A stretch of DNA of 39,154 bases from UBA927 sp964361785 (GCA_964361785.1 CAYIBX010000010.1:1-39154); one strand, 5' to 3'. Shown: positions 29,821-37,241, counted from the stretch's first letter. A program made the numbers and translations. The notes: generated from the sequence alone by a model not told the origin.

Positions 29821-30537
29821 ATGACAAAAACACCGATCGCGATCGCTGTGACTGTTTTGACTGGTTTATCTTTTGTGGCTCCTGTGTATGCACTGAATGT
29901 TGGTGGCAGAGTAGAAGATGCATTAGAGGCGCGTGCAGGGATAAAGGCTGAAAGACAAGACAAAGAAGGATCCAGACCTGGGCTTTTGAATAAGTTTTTT
30001 AATCTTAAAGGTAGAGCTGCTATCGGTACTGGAAAGCTAACCGTAAAAACTGATGTTACACTAACAGTAGAAAAAGACGGAAAATCATTTATCGTCAACG
30101 TAGATAATAAAACTCAATTTCGACGTAGATTTTGGGGAAAATCTTCGCTTGCGGAGATGAGCGTTGGGGATACCATAAATGTCATAGGATTGTGGGCAGA
30201 TGATGCACATACAACGATTAATGCCACGCTCGTTCGTGATGTATCCATCCAGAAGCGATTTGGCGTATTTTTTGGAGAGGTGAAATCACTGTTATCAAGC
30301 GGTTGGGTCATGACGACCGTAAGTGGTAAACGTGCTGATCAGACCGTCACAGTTGATAACCAAACGAAGTTTACCAATAGAAAGGGAGAAACTATCACAC
30401 AAGCTGATGTCAAAGTCGGACAGAAAGTCCGCGTGAGAGGATTGTGGAATAGTAATGATAATACCGTGACCGAAGTGACAGAAGTAAAAGATTTTGCACT
30501 ACCGGTACGAGTAAGCGTCACAGCAACGACAGAGTAA
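29821..30537 (+). CDS. Secreted protein with two DUF5666-type domains
   Basis: A 238-residue exported protein. A signal peptide of about 24 residues ends in PVYA-LN. Two similar beta-barrel units follow (about 70-145 and 150-230), each with a VDNxTxF strand and a VGDTINVIGLW or VGQKVRVRGLW strand, the pattern of DUF5666. The function is unknown. It has an AGGAAAGG ribosome site, 51 nt after the Ig-like gene, and is probably the last member of the ECF sigma unit and a candidate target of it. Confidence 0.82.
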   Translation: MTKTPIAIAVTVLTGLSFVAPVYALNVGGRVEDALEARAGIKAERQDKEGSRPGLLNKFFNLKGRAAIGTGKLTVKTDVTLTVEKDGKSFIVNVDNKTQFRRRFWGKSSLAEMSVGDTINVIGLWADDAHTTINATLVRDVSIQKRFGVFFGEVKSLLSSGWVMTTVSGKRADQTVTVDNQTKFTNRKGETITQADVKVGQKVRVRGLWNSNDNTVTEVTEVKDFALPVRVSVTATTE

Positions 30538-30546
30538 ATACGCCGC

Positions 30547-31356
30547 ATGAGGTTATCCAAAACGCAAATCATTGGATTTCAGAAGAAAATATTTATATGG
30601 TGGCGGAAAAATAAACGGGATTTACCGTGGCGACACACAGACGATCCGTATAGAATTTTTGTTTCTGAGGTGATGCTTCAGCAAACGCAGGTATTTCGGG
30701 TAGTCCCGAAATATCGTGAGCTTGTCGAACGATACCCAACAGTGACAGATCTTTCCCGCGCTTCAACTGCAGACGTTTTGCGTTCATGGAAAGGTATGGG
30801 GTATAACAGACGAGCCGTATATCTTAAAAAAACCGCAGAAACAGTCACTCGACAGTACGATGGCAAATTTCCTACGGAAGAACAATCACTTCGCGCATTA
30901 CCAGGTGTCGGTTCTTATACAGCTGCTGCGATTCAAGTTTTTGCATATAAGCAAGATGTCGCAATGGTAGAAACAAATATTCGAAAAATTATTACACACT
31001 TTTTCTTTAACGATATACCGCAAAAAGAAGTAATAATTCTGGACACAGCAAGACAGTTGGTGCCTAAAGGGAAATCATGGCAATGGCATCAGGCGCTCAT
31101 GGATTATGGCGCCTCATCGGCGCCCCGCCGAAGAGGCGGAGAAAAATCAGTCGTCCCATTTAAACTGTCAGATAGATTTTATCGTGGAAAAATTCTTGAC
31201 GATCTTCGAGAAACACAGCATTCGATGAGTACGATACAAACGAAATATCACAAGGTATATGCGTTAACACTTCCAAAGATTCGTTTCTTACTTGATGGTT
31301 TAATAAAAGATGGCCTTATTGCAGTAACAAAGGGCATTGTTCATCTTCCAAAATAA
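30547..31356 (+). CDS. MutY-like A/G-specific adenine glycosylase without Fe-S cluster
   Basis: A 269-residue HhH-GPD DNA glycosylase. WRKNKRDLPWR and PYRIFVSEVMLQQTQV (with the MutY-type catalytic Glu) are at the N-terminus, and the helix-hairpin-helix is LPGVGSYTAAAI. The position of the catalytic Asp (LDGNV in MutY) reads AMVETNIRKI, with Glu in its place. The protein contains no cysteine at all, so the [4Fe-4S] cluster is absent, and the C-terminal NUDIX-like domain is also missing. Residues ASSAPRRRGG come from a 30-nt hairpin element inserted between DYGA and the following conserved segment. It is 9 nt after the DUF5666 gene. Confidence 0.85.
   Translation: MRLSKTQIIGFQKKIFIWWRKNKRDLPWRHTDDPYRIFVSEVMLQQTQVFRVVPKYRELVERYPTVTDLSRASTADVLRSWKGMGYNRRAVYLKKTAETVTRQYDGKFPTEEQSLRALPGVGSYTAAAIQVFAYKQDVAMVETNIRKIITHFFFNDIPQKEVIILDTARQLVPKGKSWQWHQALMDYGASSAPRRRGGEKSVVPFKLSDRFYRGKILDDLRETQHSMSTIQTKYHKVYALTLPKIRFLLDGLIKDGLIAVTKGIVHLPK
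31111..31140 (+). repeat. 30-nt hairpin element inside the mutY-like gene
   Basis: A second copy of the element at 26504-26533, with identical arms (GCCTC/GAGGC, CGGC/GCCG) and a different loop. The reading frame is shifted by one relative to the gltX copy. It encodes a Pro/Arg/Gly-rich patch that is not expected in the glycosylase fold at this point. Confidence 0.85.
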
Positions 31357-31686
31357 TTATCTATTATCGCCATCACCCTTAAGCACGCCGCGTGACTTAC
31401 GGTCTGTGAGCTTTTTTACATTTGATTTTGCGACATCTTCAAGATTTACGTTTAGTTCGAGTGCGAGCGCTGTAAGATACCAGAGGACGTCGCCTAATTC
31501 TTTGACCATCTCATGTTTTAACAAAGGTGTCATAATCGAGTTATGATCACGGATAAGTTTTTTGACTTTATCCGCTACTTCACCGGCTTCTCCTGTAAGA
31601 CCTAATGCTGGATAGGCTAGGTTAGACCCTCTATTAGGATACAGAGCAGTTTGTTCTATAAGTTTTTGGTAGTCTGAAAATTTCAT
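31357..31686 (-). CDS. MazG-like nucleotide pyrophosphohydrolase
   Basis: A 109-residue all-alpha NTP pyrophosphohydrolase. The metal-binding motif EAGEVADKVKK (about 33-43) and the second motif KELGDVLWYLTALA (about 62-75) are clear, and GLTGEAGE is typical. Such enzymes hydrolyse non-canonical or excess nucleoside triphosphates. It is the last gene of a three-gene unit with a NUDIX hydrolase and a LapA-like protein, overlapping the NUDIX gene by 4 nt. It converges with mutY, so two nucleotide-damage functions lie tail to tail. Confidence 0.92.
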   Translation of the reverse strand: MKFSDYQKLIEQTALYPNRGSNLAYPALGLTGEAGEVADKVKKLIRDHNSIMTPLLKHEMVKELGDVLWYLTALALELNVNLEDVAKSNVKKLTDRKSRGVLKGDGDNR

Positions 31687-32165
31687 GACATGTCTTCTCT
31701 AGATCCTTCGTTTCGTTCACGCATAATTTTTTCTATGAGAATGAGTTGATCTTTGCGTATCACGGGCAATGTGTCAAGAGTAAAAAATCCTGCTTCTGAT
31801 ACTTCATGAGATGCCTTAAATTCGCCACCCATAAGTGCTCCGATATAGACGATGTCAAGTCGGGCACTGTCTCTATCAGTTCGTATTTTATACCGAGTAT
31901 CAGCGCTTATGATAAATCCTGTTTCTTCTTCAATCTCACGCTCGAGTGCTTCTTTGGGATGTTCTTTGGCTTTAATGTATCCTCCGGGGAGGCCCCATGC
32001 TACCTTACGATATGTATGCTTGAGAAGAAGAATTGTATTATCTTTAGAAAAAATAACGCCAGTCACGCCTACGAGAAACTGATCTTCCACCATCCGCAGG
32101 ATCTTAAGTTGCCATAGCTTTGGTAAGCGAAGTGTTTTCCACAGTTTAAGAAGCAGATCCATCAT
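31683..32165 (-). CDS. NUDIX hydrolase
   Basis: A 160-residue NUDIX protein. The box starts GGYIKAKEHPKEALEREI and ends with EEETGF (about 61-84), with all catalytic glutamates in place. WGLPGG precedes it. The N-terminal 25 residues are basic and hydrophobic and are outside the fold. The substrate cannot be inferred. It overlaps mazG and lapA-like genes by 4 nt on each side, a tightly coupled operon. Confidence 0.92.
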   Translation of the reverse strand: MMDLLLKLWKTLRLPKLWQLKILRMVEDQFLVGVTGVIFSKDNTILLLKHTYRKVAWGLPGGYIKAKEHPKEALEREIEEETGFIISADTRYKIRTDRDSARLDIVYIGALMGGEFKASHEVSEAGFFTLDTLPVIRKDQLILIEKIMRERNEGSREDMS

Positions 32166-32506
32166 AGACTATCGTTATCTTCTACTTCCTCGCCATTTTT
32201 TGTTTTGAGACGCATGTTTTCTATTTCTAGTTTATGTGAAGCTTTAGTAAGCTCTGCAATCTCTTTATCGTATGCTAAGCTTTCTTTATCTTTTTTATTC
32301 AGAAGCCGTTGTATCGAAAATAATTTAATAAGATAGAAAAAAGTCGTAAATAATACGCCTATGCCGAAAGATAAAAGTATAAGAAGATACATAGGAACAC
32401 TTTCAAGTGAGATAGTTCCAAAGTGTACAGAAACGATTGCGGTGTTGAGTGTTGCAAAGTAGCCAAAGACAAGTCCAAATACAATGTAGAGAAGCAATGC
32501 CAACAT
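32162..32506 (-). CDS. LapA-domain (DUF1049) membrane protein
   Basis: A 114-residue protein with two transmembrane helices (about 3-20 and 39-62) separated by the short FATLNTAIVSVHFGTISLESVPM segment typical of LapA/DUF1049, then a cytoplasmic coiled coil (about 75-105). In Proteobacteria LapA acts in lipopolysaccharide regulation; CPR bacteria usually lack LPS, so the role here is unknown. TAAGAT lies 6 nt before the start within a perfect inverted repeat GTGTTA-AGA-TAACAC, a possible leaderless promoter with an operator. Confidence 0.82.
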   Translation of the reverse strand: MLALLLYIVFGLVFGYFATLNTAIVSVHFGTISLESVPMYLLILLSFGIGVLFTTFFYLIKLFSIQRLLNKKDKESLAYDKEIAELTKASHKLEIENMRLKTKNGEEVEDNDSL

Positions 32507-32538
32507 GGTGTTATCTTAACACACATATCATAAAAATG

Positions 32539-32566
32539 ACTACCTGCACGCTCACGCACAGGTAGT
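32539..32566 (-). terminator. Intrinsic terminator of the RRM protein gene
   Basis: ACTACCTG and CAGGTAGT form a perfect 8-bp stem (longer with G-U pairs), followed on the minus strand by C and five T, 21 nt after the stop codon of the RRM gene. Confidence 0.8.
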
Positions 32567-32587
32567 CAATTTATAATTTTTAGCACA

Positions 32588-33055
32588 TTACCAATCGCGT
32601 CCCCCGCGATCATCAAATCCACCTCCTCTGTTGCCCCCTCCTCTGTGTCCGCCACCATGTCCACCGCTACTTCTTCCGCCTCTGTCTCCACCTCCTCCAT
32701 ATCCTCCTCCCCCTGAGTAACCTCCTCTTGAACCACCTCCATATCCACTACTGCCTCCTCCTCTGTTTGAGCCTCCTCCATATCCTCCACCACCTCCGGG
32801 TCTTCTTGGTTCCATTGGTCTGGCTTCGCTGACTGCGATTTCTCTTCCATCAAGCATCTTGCCCTGTAATTCTTGAAGTGCTCGAGTTGCTTCCTCTTCA
32901 GTGGACATTTCTACAAAACCAAATCCTTTGGATTTGCCTGTGAATTTATCCATGATTACTGCTGCCGAAACGACTGTTCCGATTGTTGCGAAGAAATCCT
33001 TAAGCGTCTGATCTGTCGTATCCCATGATAATCTTCCTACGAATAATTTTTTCAT
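32588..33055 (-). CDS. RRM RNA-binding protein with glycine-rich tail
   Basis: A 155-residue single-RRM protein. RNP2 is LFVGRL (4-9) and RNP1 KGFGFVEM (43-50). From about residue 88 to the end it is a low-complexity Gly/Arg/Ser/Tyr tail (GGGGYGGG-type repeats with RGG and a DDRGGRDW end). It resembles cyanobacterial Rbp and plant glycine-rich RNA-binding proteins, which are often cold-induced; such tails can drive condensation. AGGGAGGTGA is a strong ribosome site. The 5' leader is unusually long, about 155 nt, and contains a strong inverted repeat. Confidence 0.95.
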   Translation of the reverse strand: MKKLFVGRLSWDTTDQTLKDFFATIGTVVSAAVIMDKFTGKSKGFGFVEMSTEEEATRALQELQGKMLDGREIAVSEARPMEPRRPGGGGGYGGGSNRGGGSSGYGGGSRGGYSGGGGYGGGGDRGGRSSGGHGGGHRGGGNRGGGFDDRGGRDW

Positions 33056-33108
33056 GTTGTGTTAGTTTTCACCTCCCTTTTTTGGATTATCACGTCTGAC
33101 GTCTGCAC

Positions 33109-33156
33109 ATAGGCAGTACGAGCGTTAATCCTGCTATCATTTCGTCTACTGCCTAT
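33109..33156 (-). promoter_or_regulatory. Inverted repeat in the long 5' leader of the RRM gene
   Basis: ATAGGCAGTA and TACTGCCTAT form a perfect 10-bp stem around a 28-nt loop. A smaller CCGCG/CGCGG hairpin lies upstream in the transcript (about 33165-33177). The presumed -10 box, TATAAT on the minus strand, is at 33217-33222, so the leader is about 155 nt. Such leaders can act as RNA thermometers or protein-binding sites. Confidence 0.55.
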
Positions 33157-33231
33157 TTTCGTCGCCGCGTATCGCGGGAATACGATTCTGACAAACAGAA
33201 GAGTCTTGATGGTTTCATTATATCATAGTGT

Positions 33232-33237
33232 TATAAT
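33232..33237 (+). promoter_or_regulatory. -10 box of the fur-type gene
   Basis: A perfect TATAAT ending 6 nt before the ATG at 33244; no ribosome site. The -35 is weak. It lies next to the oppositely oriented TATAAT of the RRM gene (33217-33222). Confidence 0.55.
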
Positions 33238-33243
33238 CCAGTT

Positions 33244-33627
33244 ATGGTAAAAACTCGTGATACTACAGCCCGCAAAGCAATACTTGATATACTCACAACC
33301 AGTGATAAACCTCGCACCGTCAAAGATATCATTCAATTATTATCAGAGGCAGCTTTAGAGGTTGACCGTACAACCGTATTTCGCATCATGAATGCGTTTA
33401 CTGATCGAGGTATCGTTCGTAAACTTGAGTTCGGGGAAGGAAATTTTCGATATGAATTGTTATCCCTTCCGCATCACTATCACATCGTGTGCACCCATTG
33501 CGGAACTATCCGCGATGTAGAAGGCTGTGATGTGGATGAGATCGAGAAGCAAACAGCGAAAAAATATAATTTTAAAATCATCCATCACCGCCTCGACTTT
33601 TTTGGACTCTGTGAGCATTGTCAGTAA
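33244..33627 (+). CDS. Fur-family metalloregulator (Fur/PerR/Zur)
   Basis: A 127-residue Fur-family repressor. The winged helix spans about 5-75, with the recognition part EVDRTTVFRIMNAFTDRGIV. The metal region has HHYHIVCTHCG (His77, His78, His80, Cys83, Cys86) and the C-terminal GLCEHC (Cys123, Cys126), giving the structural Cys4 zinc site, plus His114 and His115. It is slightly short at the C-terminus. Iron, zinc, manganese or peroxide sensing cannot be told apart by eye. It is leaderless and converges with the GH36-like gene. Confidence 0.92.
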   Translation: MVKTRDTTARKAILDILTTSDKPRTVKDIIQLLSEAALEVDRTTVFRIMNAFTDRGIVRKLEFGEGNFRYELLSLPHHYHIVCTHCGTIRDVEGCDVDEIEKQTAKKYNFKIIHHRLDFFGLCEHCQ

Positions 33628-34740
33628 TTATTTCAAGAATGGTTTAATGTAGGTATGAATTTTTTCTTCAGATAATTTCGTCATATCATCTCCTAAGAAT
33701 ATATTGCCTTTCAGCTTGAGAATGTGTTGTTGAAAGTCTATAAGTTTTTCGTGAGAGAGTCCGTATCCATCATTGCACATAAATACATCCGGATCTGTGT
33801 TCCAAAATATACTGGTCCATCGACGAGTGATAAGATTTTTCATGACATTTTTGAATCTCCTCTGATTCGTATATTTGCCAAACCATGGGATAGATTGCAC
33901 ATAAGTGGTTAGCGTGTCAGGACCTATGCGCATGCCATCAACAGCGCCTATGGCAGGGATCATTGGGGATCCACATCCTAATATATAGACATTTGGATAT
34001 TTCTTTTTTGTCTTCAATAGAAATTGTCGCAGATTTCGGTCAGCTTCTTCATTTGTTCGATCTGGTGCAAAATGATTTGCATAAAGAAAGTCTAATTTGA
34101 TTAGATTAAATCCGCATTCGTTTATAAGCCATGAAAGTATTTGATCTATATATGCACATACATGTTTGTTTTGTATATCGAGCATGTATTTTTTGAATGG
34201 TAAATAGGTATCGAAGGGAGTCATGCGAAAACCTTCGATGAACGTATTATTTTTTCGTACGAACCAATCAGGATGAGACACAACGATCTTGGCCTTTGGT
34301 GATACTAATAATGGTGCAAACCAAATGCTCGGTTTAAATCCTAGCGTTTTAATTTTATTCGCAAATCTTTTTAACCCTGACGGGAATTTTTCTTTGTCAT
34401 ATTGTAGCCAATCACCCCACGCGGTATTCCAACCTTCATCAAGTAATATATATTCAAACGCAGTAAGATTGTGTTTTGTTAGCGCCTGTATTTGGTTAAG
34501 GATGAGTGATTCATGTATTTTTGTGCCGAATGCGTAATACGAACACCACCCTTTGATTGGCTTTTTTGGCTTTGAAATTTGGGTGCCGACTAATATCTTG
34601 GCGGCGTTGACTCTATCAATAGGGCTTGAGGGATAGAGGCAAATTGGCGTGCGGCCGATGTTTCGTTCATCATATCCAGTCGACCAAGATTGCCAGCCCG
34701 AATCGAGGAGTTTTTTAAGGTGAAGCCGTGTTATTCTCAT
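33628..34740 (-). CDS. Reduced GH36-type alpha-galactosidase-like glycosidase
   Basis: A 370-residue protein that is essentially only the GH36/GH-D TIM barrel. KGWCSYYAFG (about 63-72) is the GWxSWY-like motif, ILLDEGW (about 98-104) follows, and LIKLDFLYA contains the predicted nucleophile Asp217; MRIGPDT gives the acid/base Asp275. Typical bacterial GH36 enzymes have about 700 residues with an N-terminal beta-supersandwich, which is missing. No signal peptide is seen, so it may act in the cytoplasm. The start at 34740 makes an ATGA overlap with the F420-ligase-like gene; the open frame extends nine codons further up but that part is Lys-rich and within the upstream gene. Confidence 0.85.
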   Translation of the reverse strand: MRITRLHLKKLLDSGWQSWSTGYDERNIGRTPICLYPSSPIDRVNAAKILVGTQISKPKKPIKGWCSYYAFGTKIHESLILNQIQALTKHNLTAFEYILLDEGWNTAWGDWLQYDKEKFPSGLKRFANKIKTLGFKPSIWFAPLLVSPKAKIVVSHPDWFVRKNNTFIEGFRMTPFDTYLPFKKYMLDIQNKHVCAYIDQILSWLINECGFNLIKLDFLYANHFAPDRTNEEADRNLRQFLLKTKKKYPNVYILGCGSPMIPAIGAVDGMRIGPDTLTTYVQSIPWFGKYTNQRRFKNVMKNLITRRWTSIFWNTDPDVFMCNDGYGLSHEKLIDFQQHILKLKGNIFLGDDMTKLSEEKIHTYIKPFLK

Positions 34741-35489
34741 TTCTTTTTTTTGCCGCCTTTTTTCCAATCAGCCATCGTAAGAAGTGGGGCATAGACATCA
34801 TCAGCAATATCGATGCGAAGATTTTTAATTTCTTCTTTGTTTGGGTTTCTTGATTGAAATTGGACAAATGGTACGTCTGTAATTACTGCCAGCGGGGTTT
34901 GTTCTTTGCCTTCTCCCATGACCGTTACAGCCCCCATGGCCAATCCGTCAGCGACGTTTGCCTTGGTCATTGTAAGCGTACGGCCAAAAATATCAGGCTC
35001 GCCTATGTAGTTATTGAGTGCGAAAAATCCACTATGGGAAAGAGCGACACCTGTGGTGCCCCAGCGAAGAGGGGAAGATCGACTGTCGGTAATGATAATT
35101 CCGATATTGGTGAGACCAAAACGCTTGACTACATATTCACGTATCTTGTTTGCTGATGCTTGAGGGTCTTTGGGCCAGAGAATATAGTAGCCATTACCAT
35201 TAGATTCATCAATGCCTGCAGTGCAAACGAGCATGTTGTGATTGATCGTCAGTGTGACGTCATATTTGCTTTTTGTGTGCGGGAGATAATATTCTGCTTC
35301 GTTTTGTATGAGCGTGTCTTTATCGATCGAACCGATTTTTACGACGCGTCCTTCACTGATAGAGACAATTTTAGATGTCACGACGAGTATTGATTTTTCT
35401 TCAAATGAAGAAAGACTCTTATCAAGAATATTTGTTATATCGCCTGAATCTGTGGTGATGGGCTCTGTCTGTATGAGTTGTATATTCAT
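34737..35489 (-). CDS. CofE-like F420-0:gamma-glutamyl ligase family protein
   Basis: A 250-residue protein of the F420_ligase family, which forms gamma-glutamyl amide bonds with GTP in F420 biosynthesis. VVTSKIVSISEGR is the N-terminal signature, HNMLVCTAGIDESNG (about 84-98) the nucleotide/substrate region, and ITDSRSSPLRWGTTGVALS (about 133-151) is also conserved. No F420 biosynthesis genes are in the window and CPR are not known for F420, so another acceptor is likely. Because the preceding gene is a dihydrofolate-reductase-like enzyme that overlaps it by 4 nt, a folate-type substrate is plausible but unproven. The tail is very Lys-rich. Confidence 0.85.
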   Translation of the reverse strand: MNIQLIQTEPITTDSGDITNILDKSLSSFEEKSILVVTSKIVSISEGRVVKIGSIDKDTLIQNEAEYYLPHTKSKYDVTLTINHNMLVCTAGIDESNGNGYYILWPKDPQASANKIREYVVKRFGLTNIGIIITDSRSSPLRWGTTGVALSHSGFFALNNYIGEPDIFGRTLTMTKANVADGLAMGAVTVMGEGKEQTPLAVITDVPFVQFQSRNPNKEEIKNLRIDIADDVYAPLLTMADWKKGGKKKK

Positions 35490-36019
35490 GGTTTCACTAT
35501 GCTATATATAGCATGCAGTGTTCCTGCGTCATTTAATTTTTTTACACTCACTAATTGCAATTGTACTGCATAATCCTGCTCGGCAATAATATTTTTTCCT
35601 AAACCAAACATTCGAGGCTCGATAGTAAGATGGAGTTTATCAATAAGATTGTTTTTGAAAAATAATGCATTAATTTCTGATCCGCCCACTAGAAGCATTT
35701 TTGTATATCCTCGAGATTCTAAGTTATGTACGAGTTTTTTGGGTGTTGTGTTTACAAATTCTAATCGGTTAGTGATTTCCTTGGCGCGAAATTTTTTTGG
35801 ATTTCTCGTAAATACAATACGTAAAACGTTATTTTTCAGTTTCATGCGCTCTTTGTTTGCCATATATGTTTCACTCCCCATGACGATGAGATTATGTGTT
35901 TGTTTCAGCGAAGAAAATAATATCTGATCTTCTTTAGAAGACCAGCTCGTCTCGTCGGGATCATCACTGTGTGTAATTTTTCCATTGATTGATGAACGCA
36001 TGATAAGTGTGATGTCCAT
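35486..36019 (-). CDS. DHFR-like / RibD C-terminal reductase domain protein
   Basis: A 177-residue protein of the RibD_C/dihydrofolate-reductase fold. The N-terminus MDITLIMRSSINGKIT is the substrate/NADPH-binding strand with SxNGKI, LIVMGSETY (about 43-51) matches the GxxTY motif, and MLLVGGSEINALFF (about 109-122) is the second nucleotide-binding GG motif. The fold reduces pterin- or pyrimidine-type substrates; RibD deaminase parts are absent. No other folA or thyA gene is in the window. It lies 3 nt after the GIY-YIG gene and overlaps the CofE-like gene by 4 nt. Confidence 0.87.
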   Translation of the reverse strand: MDITLIMRSSINGKITHSDDPDETSWSSKEDQILFSSLKQTHNLIVMGSETYMANKERMKLKNNVLRIVFTRNPKKFRAKEITNRLEFVNTTPKKLVHNLESRGYTKMLLVGGSEINALFFKNNLIDKLHLTIEPRMFGLGKNIIAEQDYAVQLQLVSVKKLNDAGTLHAIYSIVKP

Positions 36020-36022
36020 ATA

Positions 36023-36280
36023 TTAATGACTGATAAGCTGTTCTTTTTCTGCGTGAGTCAGCTGTTTTATAGCATATTCACGCTTGAGTGCCTCGCTTTT
36101 TGAGGGAAATGTTTCTGTATAAACGAGCGTAACAGAATTAAATGATCGCGTATATTTGGCGGCTCTAGATTTTTTATTTTTATGTTCTTGTAGTCTCACT
36201 CGAAGATTGCTTGTTTGCCCAACGTAGAGCGTATTGCCGGAAGTGCGCAGGATATAAACGAAATAGTTTTTAGGATCCAT
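36023..36280 (-). CDS. GIY-YIG domain nuclease, UvrC-endonuclease-like small type
   Basis: An 85-residue single-domain protein. The GIY-YIG motif appears as FVYILRTSGNTLYVGQT (7-23), followed by Arg in SNLRVRLQEH and the catalytic-region Glu in SEALKREYAIKQL. This is the small YhbQ/URI-type family common in bacteria; activity and role are uncertain. The start at 36280 overlaps the end of obg by 11 nt. A longer open frame starts 12 codons further upstream but lies deeper in obg. Confidence 0.9.
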   Translation of the reverse strand: MDPKNYFVYILRTSGNTLYVGQTSNLRVRLQEHKNKKSRAAKYTRSFNSVTLVYTETFPSKSEALKREYAIKQLTHAEKEQLISH

Positions 36281-37241
36281 GGGTGAGTAGATCAGTGAGA
36301 ATAATTTTGAGGTCATGAATACTTTTTTCGTTTTGTACAGATCCTGCGAATACGTTCTTTTTCAATGGTTTGAATTTTTTGATAGCTATGTTGGTTGCAT
36401 TTTCATCGACTAAATCAGTTTTGTTTAAGAATATAATTTCCGGCTTCTCTAGAAGTGTTTCATTATACTCTTTGAACTCTTTACGTACCGTGTCGTAGGC
36501 CGCAATGGGATCGTCAATCGTGATATCGATGCAGTGGACAAGAATTTTTGTTTTTTCGATGTGTTTTAAAAATTTAATACCAAGGCCAACGCCTTGAGAG
36601 GCGCCTTCGATAAGGCCTGGGATATCCGCTATCGCATGTTTGCCAAACATACCGATGTTTGGTTCAAGGGTGGTAAATGGATACGCACCGATAGCAGGTG
36701 TAGCGTTGGTGAGCACGGCAAGGAGACTGCTTTTTCCGGCATTGGGAAGTCCAATGAGTCCGATTTCAGCTATAATACGAAGTTCTAAGTGAAAAGTTTT
36801 TGATTCTCCTGTGACCCCGAGTTCTCTATTTTTAGGCGACTGATTAGTAGCTGATTTAAATTTAAAATTACCAAAACCTCCTATGCCTCCGCGAGCCAAA
36901 AGAATTGGTTTTTTCACACTTTCTATTTCTATACTGTTTCCTGAATCAACGTCTGTAATGCGGGTACCCAGGGGCACAAAGACGATGATGTGTTGCGCAT
37001 TTCTTCCGAATCCATTATGTTTCGTGCCGTTGCCGCCGTTTTCCGCTTTGATTGTTTTTTTATAACGAAATTCCCGAAGATCATTTACATTTGGAGAGCC
37101 TTGAAAGGAGACATCACCTCCATTACCACCATTGCCGCCATCCGGACCACCGTGAGCTGTCATGGCATCGCGTCTGAATGTCGCAGCACCATCGCCTCCA
37201 TCTCCGGCTTTTATCACAAGCGTAACGTTATCAATAAGCAT
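36270..37241 (-). CDS. obg: GTPase Obg/CgtA
   Basis: A 323-residue Obg, a ribosome-assembly and stress GTPase. The glycine-rich Obg domain (about 1-157) starts MLIDNVTLVIKAGDGGDG and contains GGPDGGNGGNGGDVSF. The G domain has GLPNAGKSSLL (G1), ADIPGLIEGAS (G3) and NKTD (G4). The C-terminal OCT domain found in some species is absent. The start at 37241 overlaps the TMEM43-like gene by 11 nt; the open frame reaches back a further 17 codons into that gene and is not chosen. Confidence 0.95.
   Translation of the reverse strand: MLIDNVTLVIKAGDGGDGAATFRRDAMTAHGGPDGGNGGNGGDVSFQGSPNVNDLREFRYKKTIKAENGGNGTKHNGFGRNAQHIIVFVPLGTRITDVDSGNSIEIESVKKPILLARGGIGGFGNFKFKSATNQSPKNRELGVTGESKTFHLELRIIAEIGLIGLPNAGKSSLLAVLTNATPAIGAYPFTTLEPNIGMFGKHAIADIPGLIEGASQGVGLGIKFLKHIEKTKILVHCIDITIDDPIAAYDTVRKEFKEYNETLLEKPEIIFLNKTDLVDENATNIAIKKFKPLKKNVFAGSVQNEKSIHDLKIILTDLLTHGS

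Noticed and set aside
32566..32853. 95-aa acidic ORF (Glu/Val-rich) on the minus strand within the RRM gene
   Set aside because: It is the frame-shifted reading of the glycine-rich repeat region of the RRM protein; the GGN repeats give Glu/Val/Met codons in this frame. No own ribosome site.
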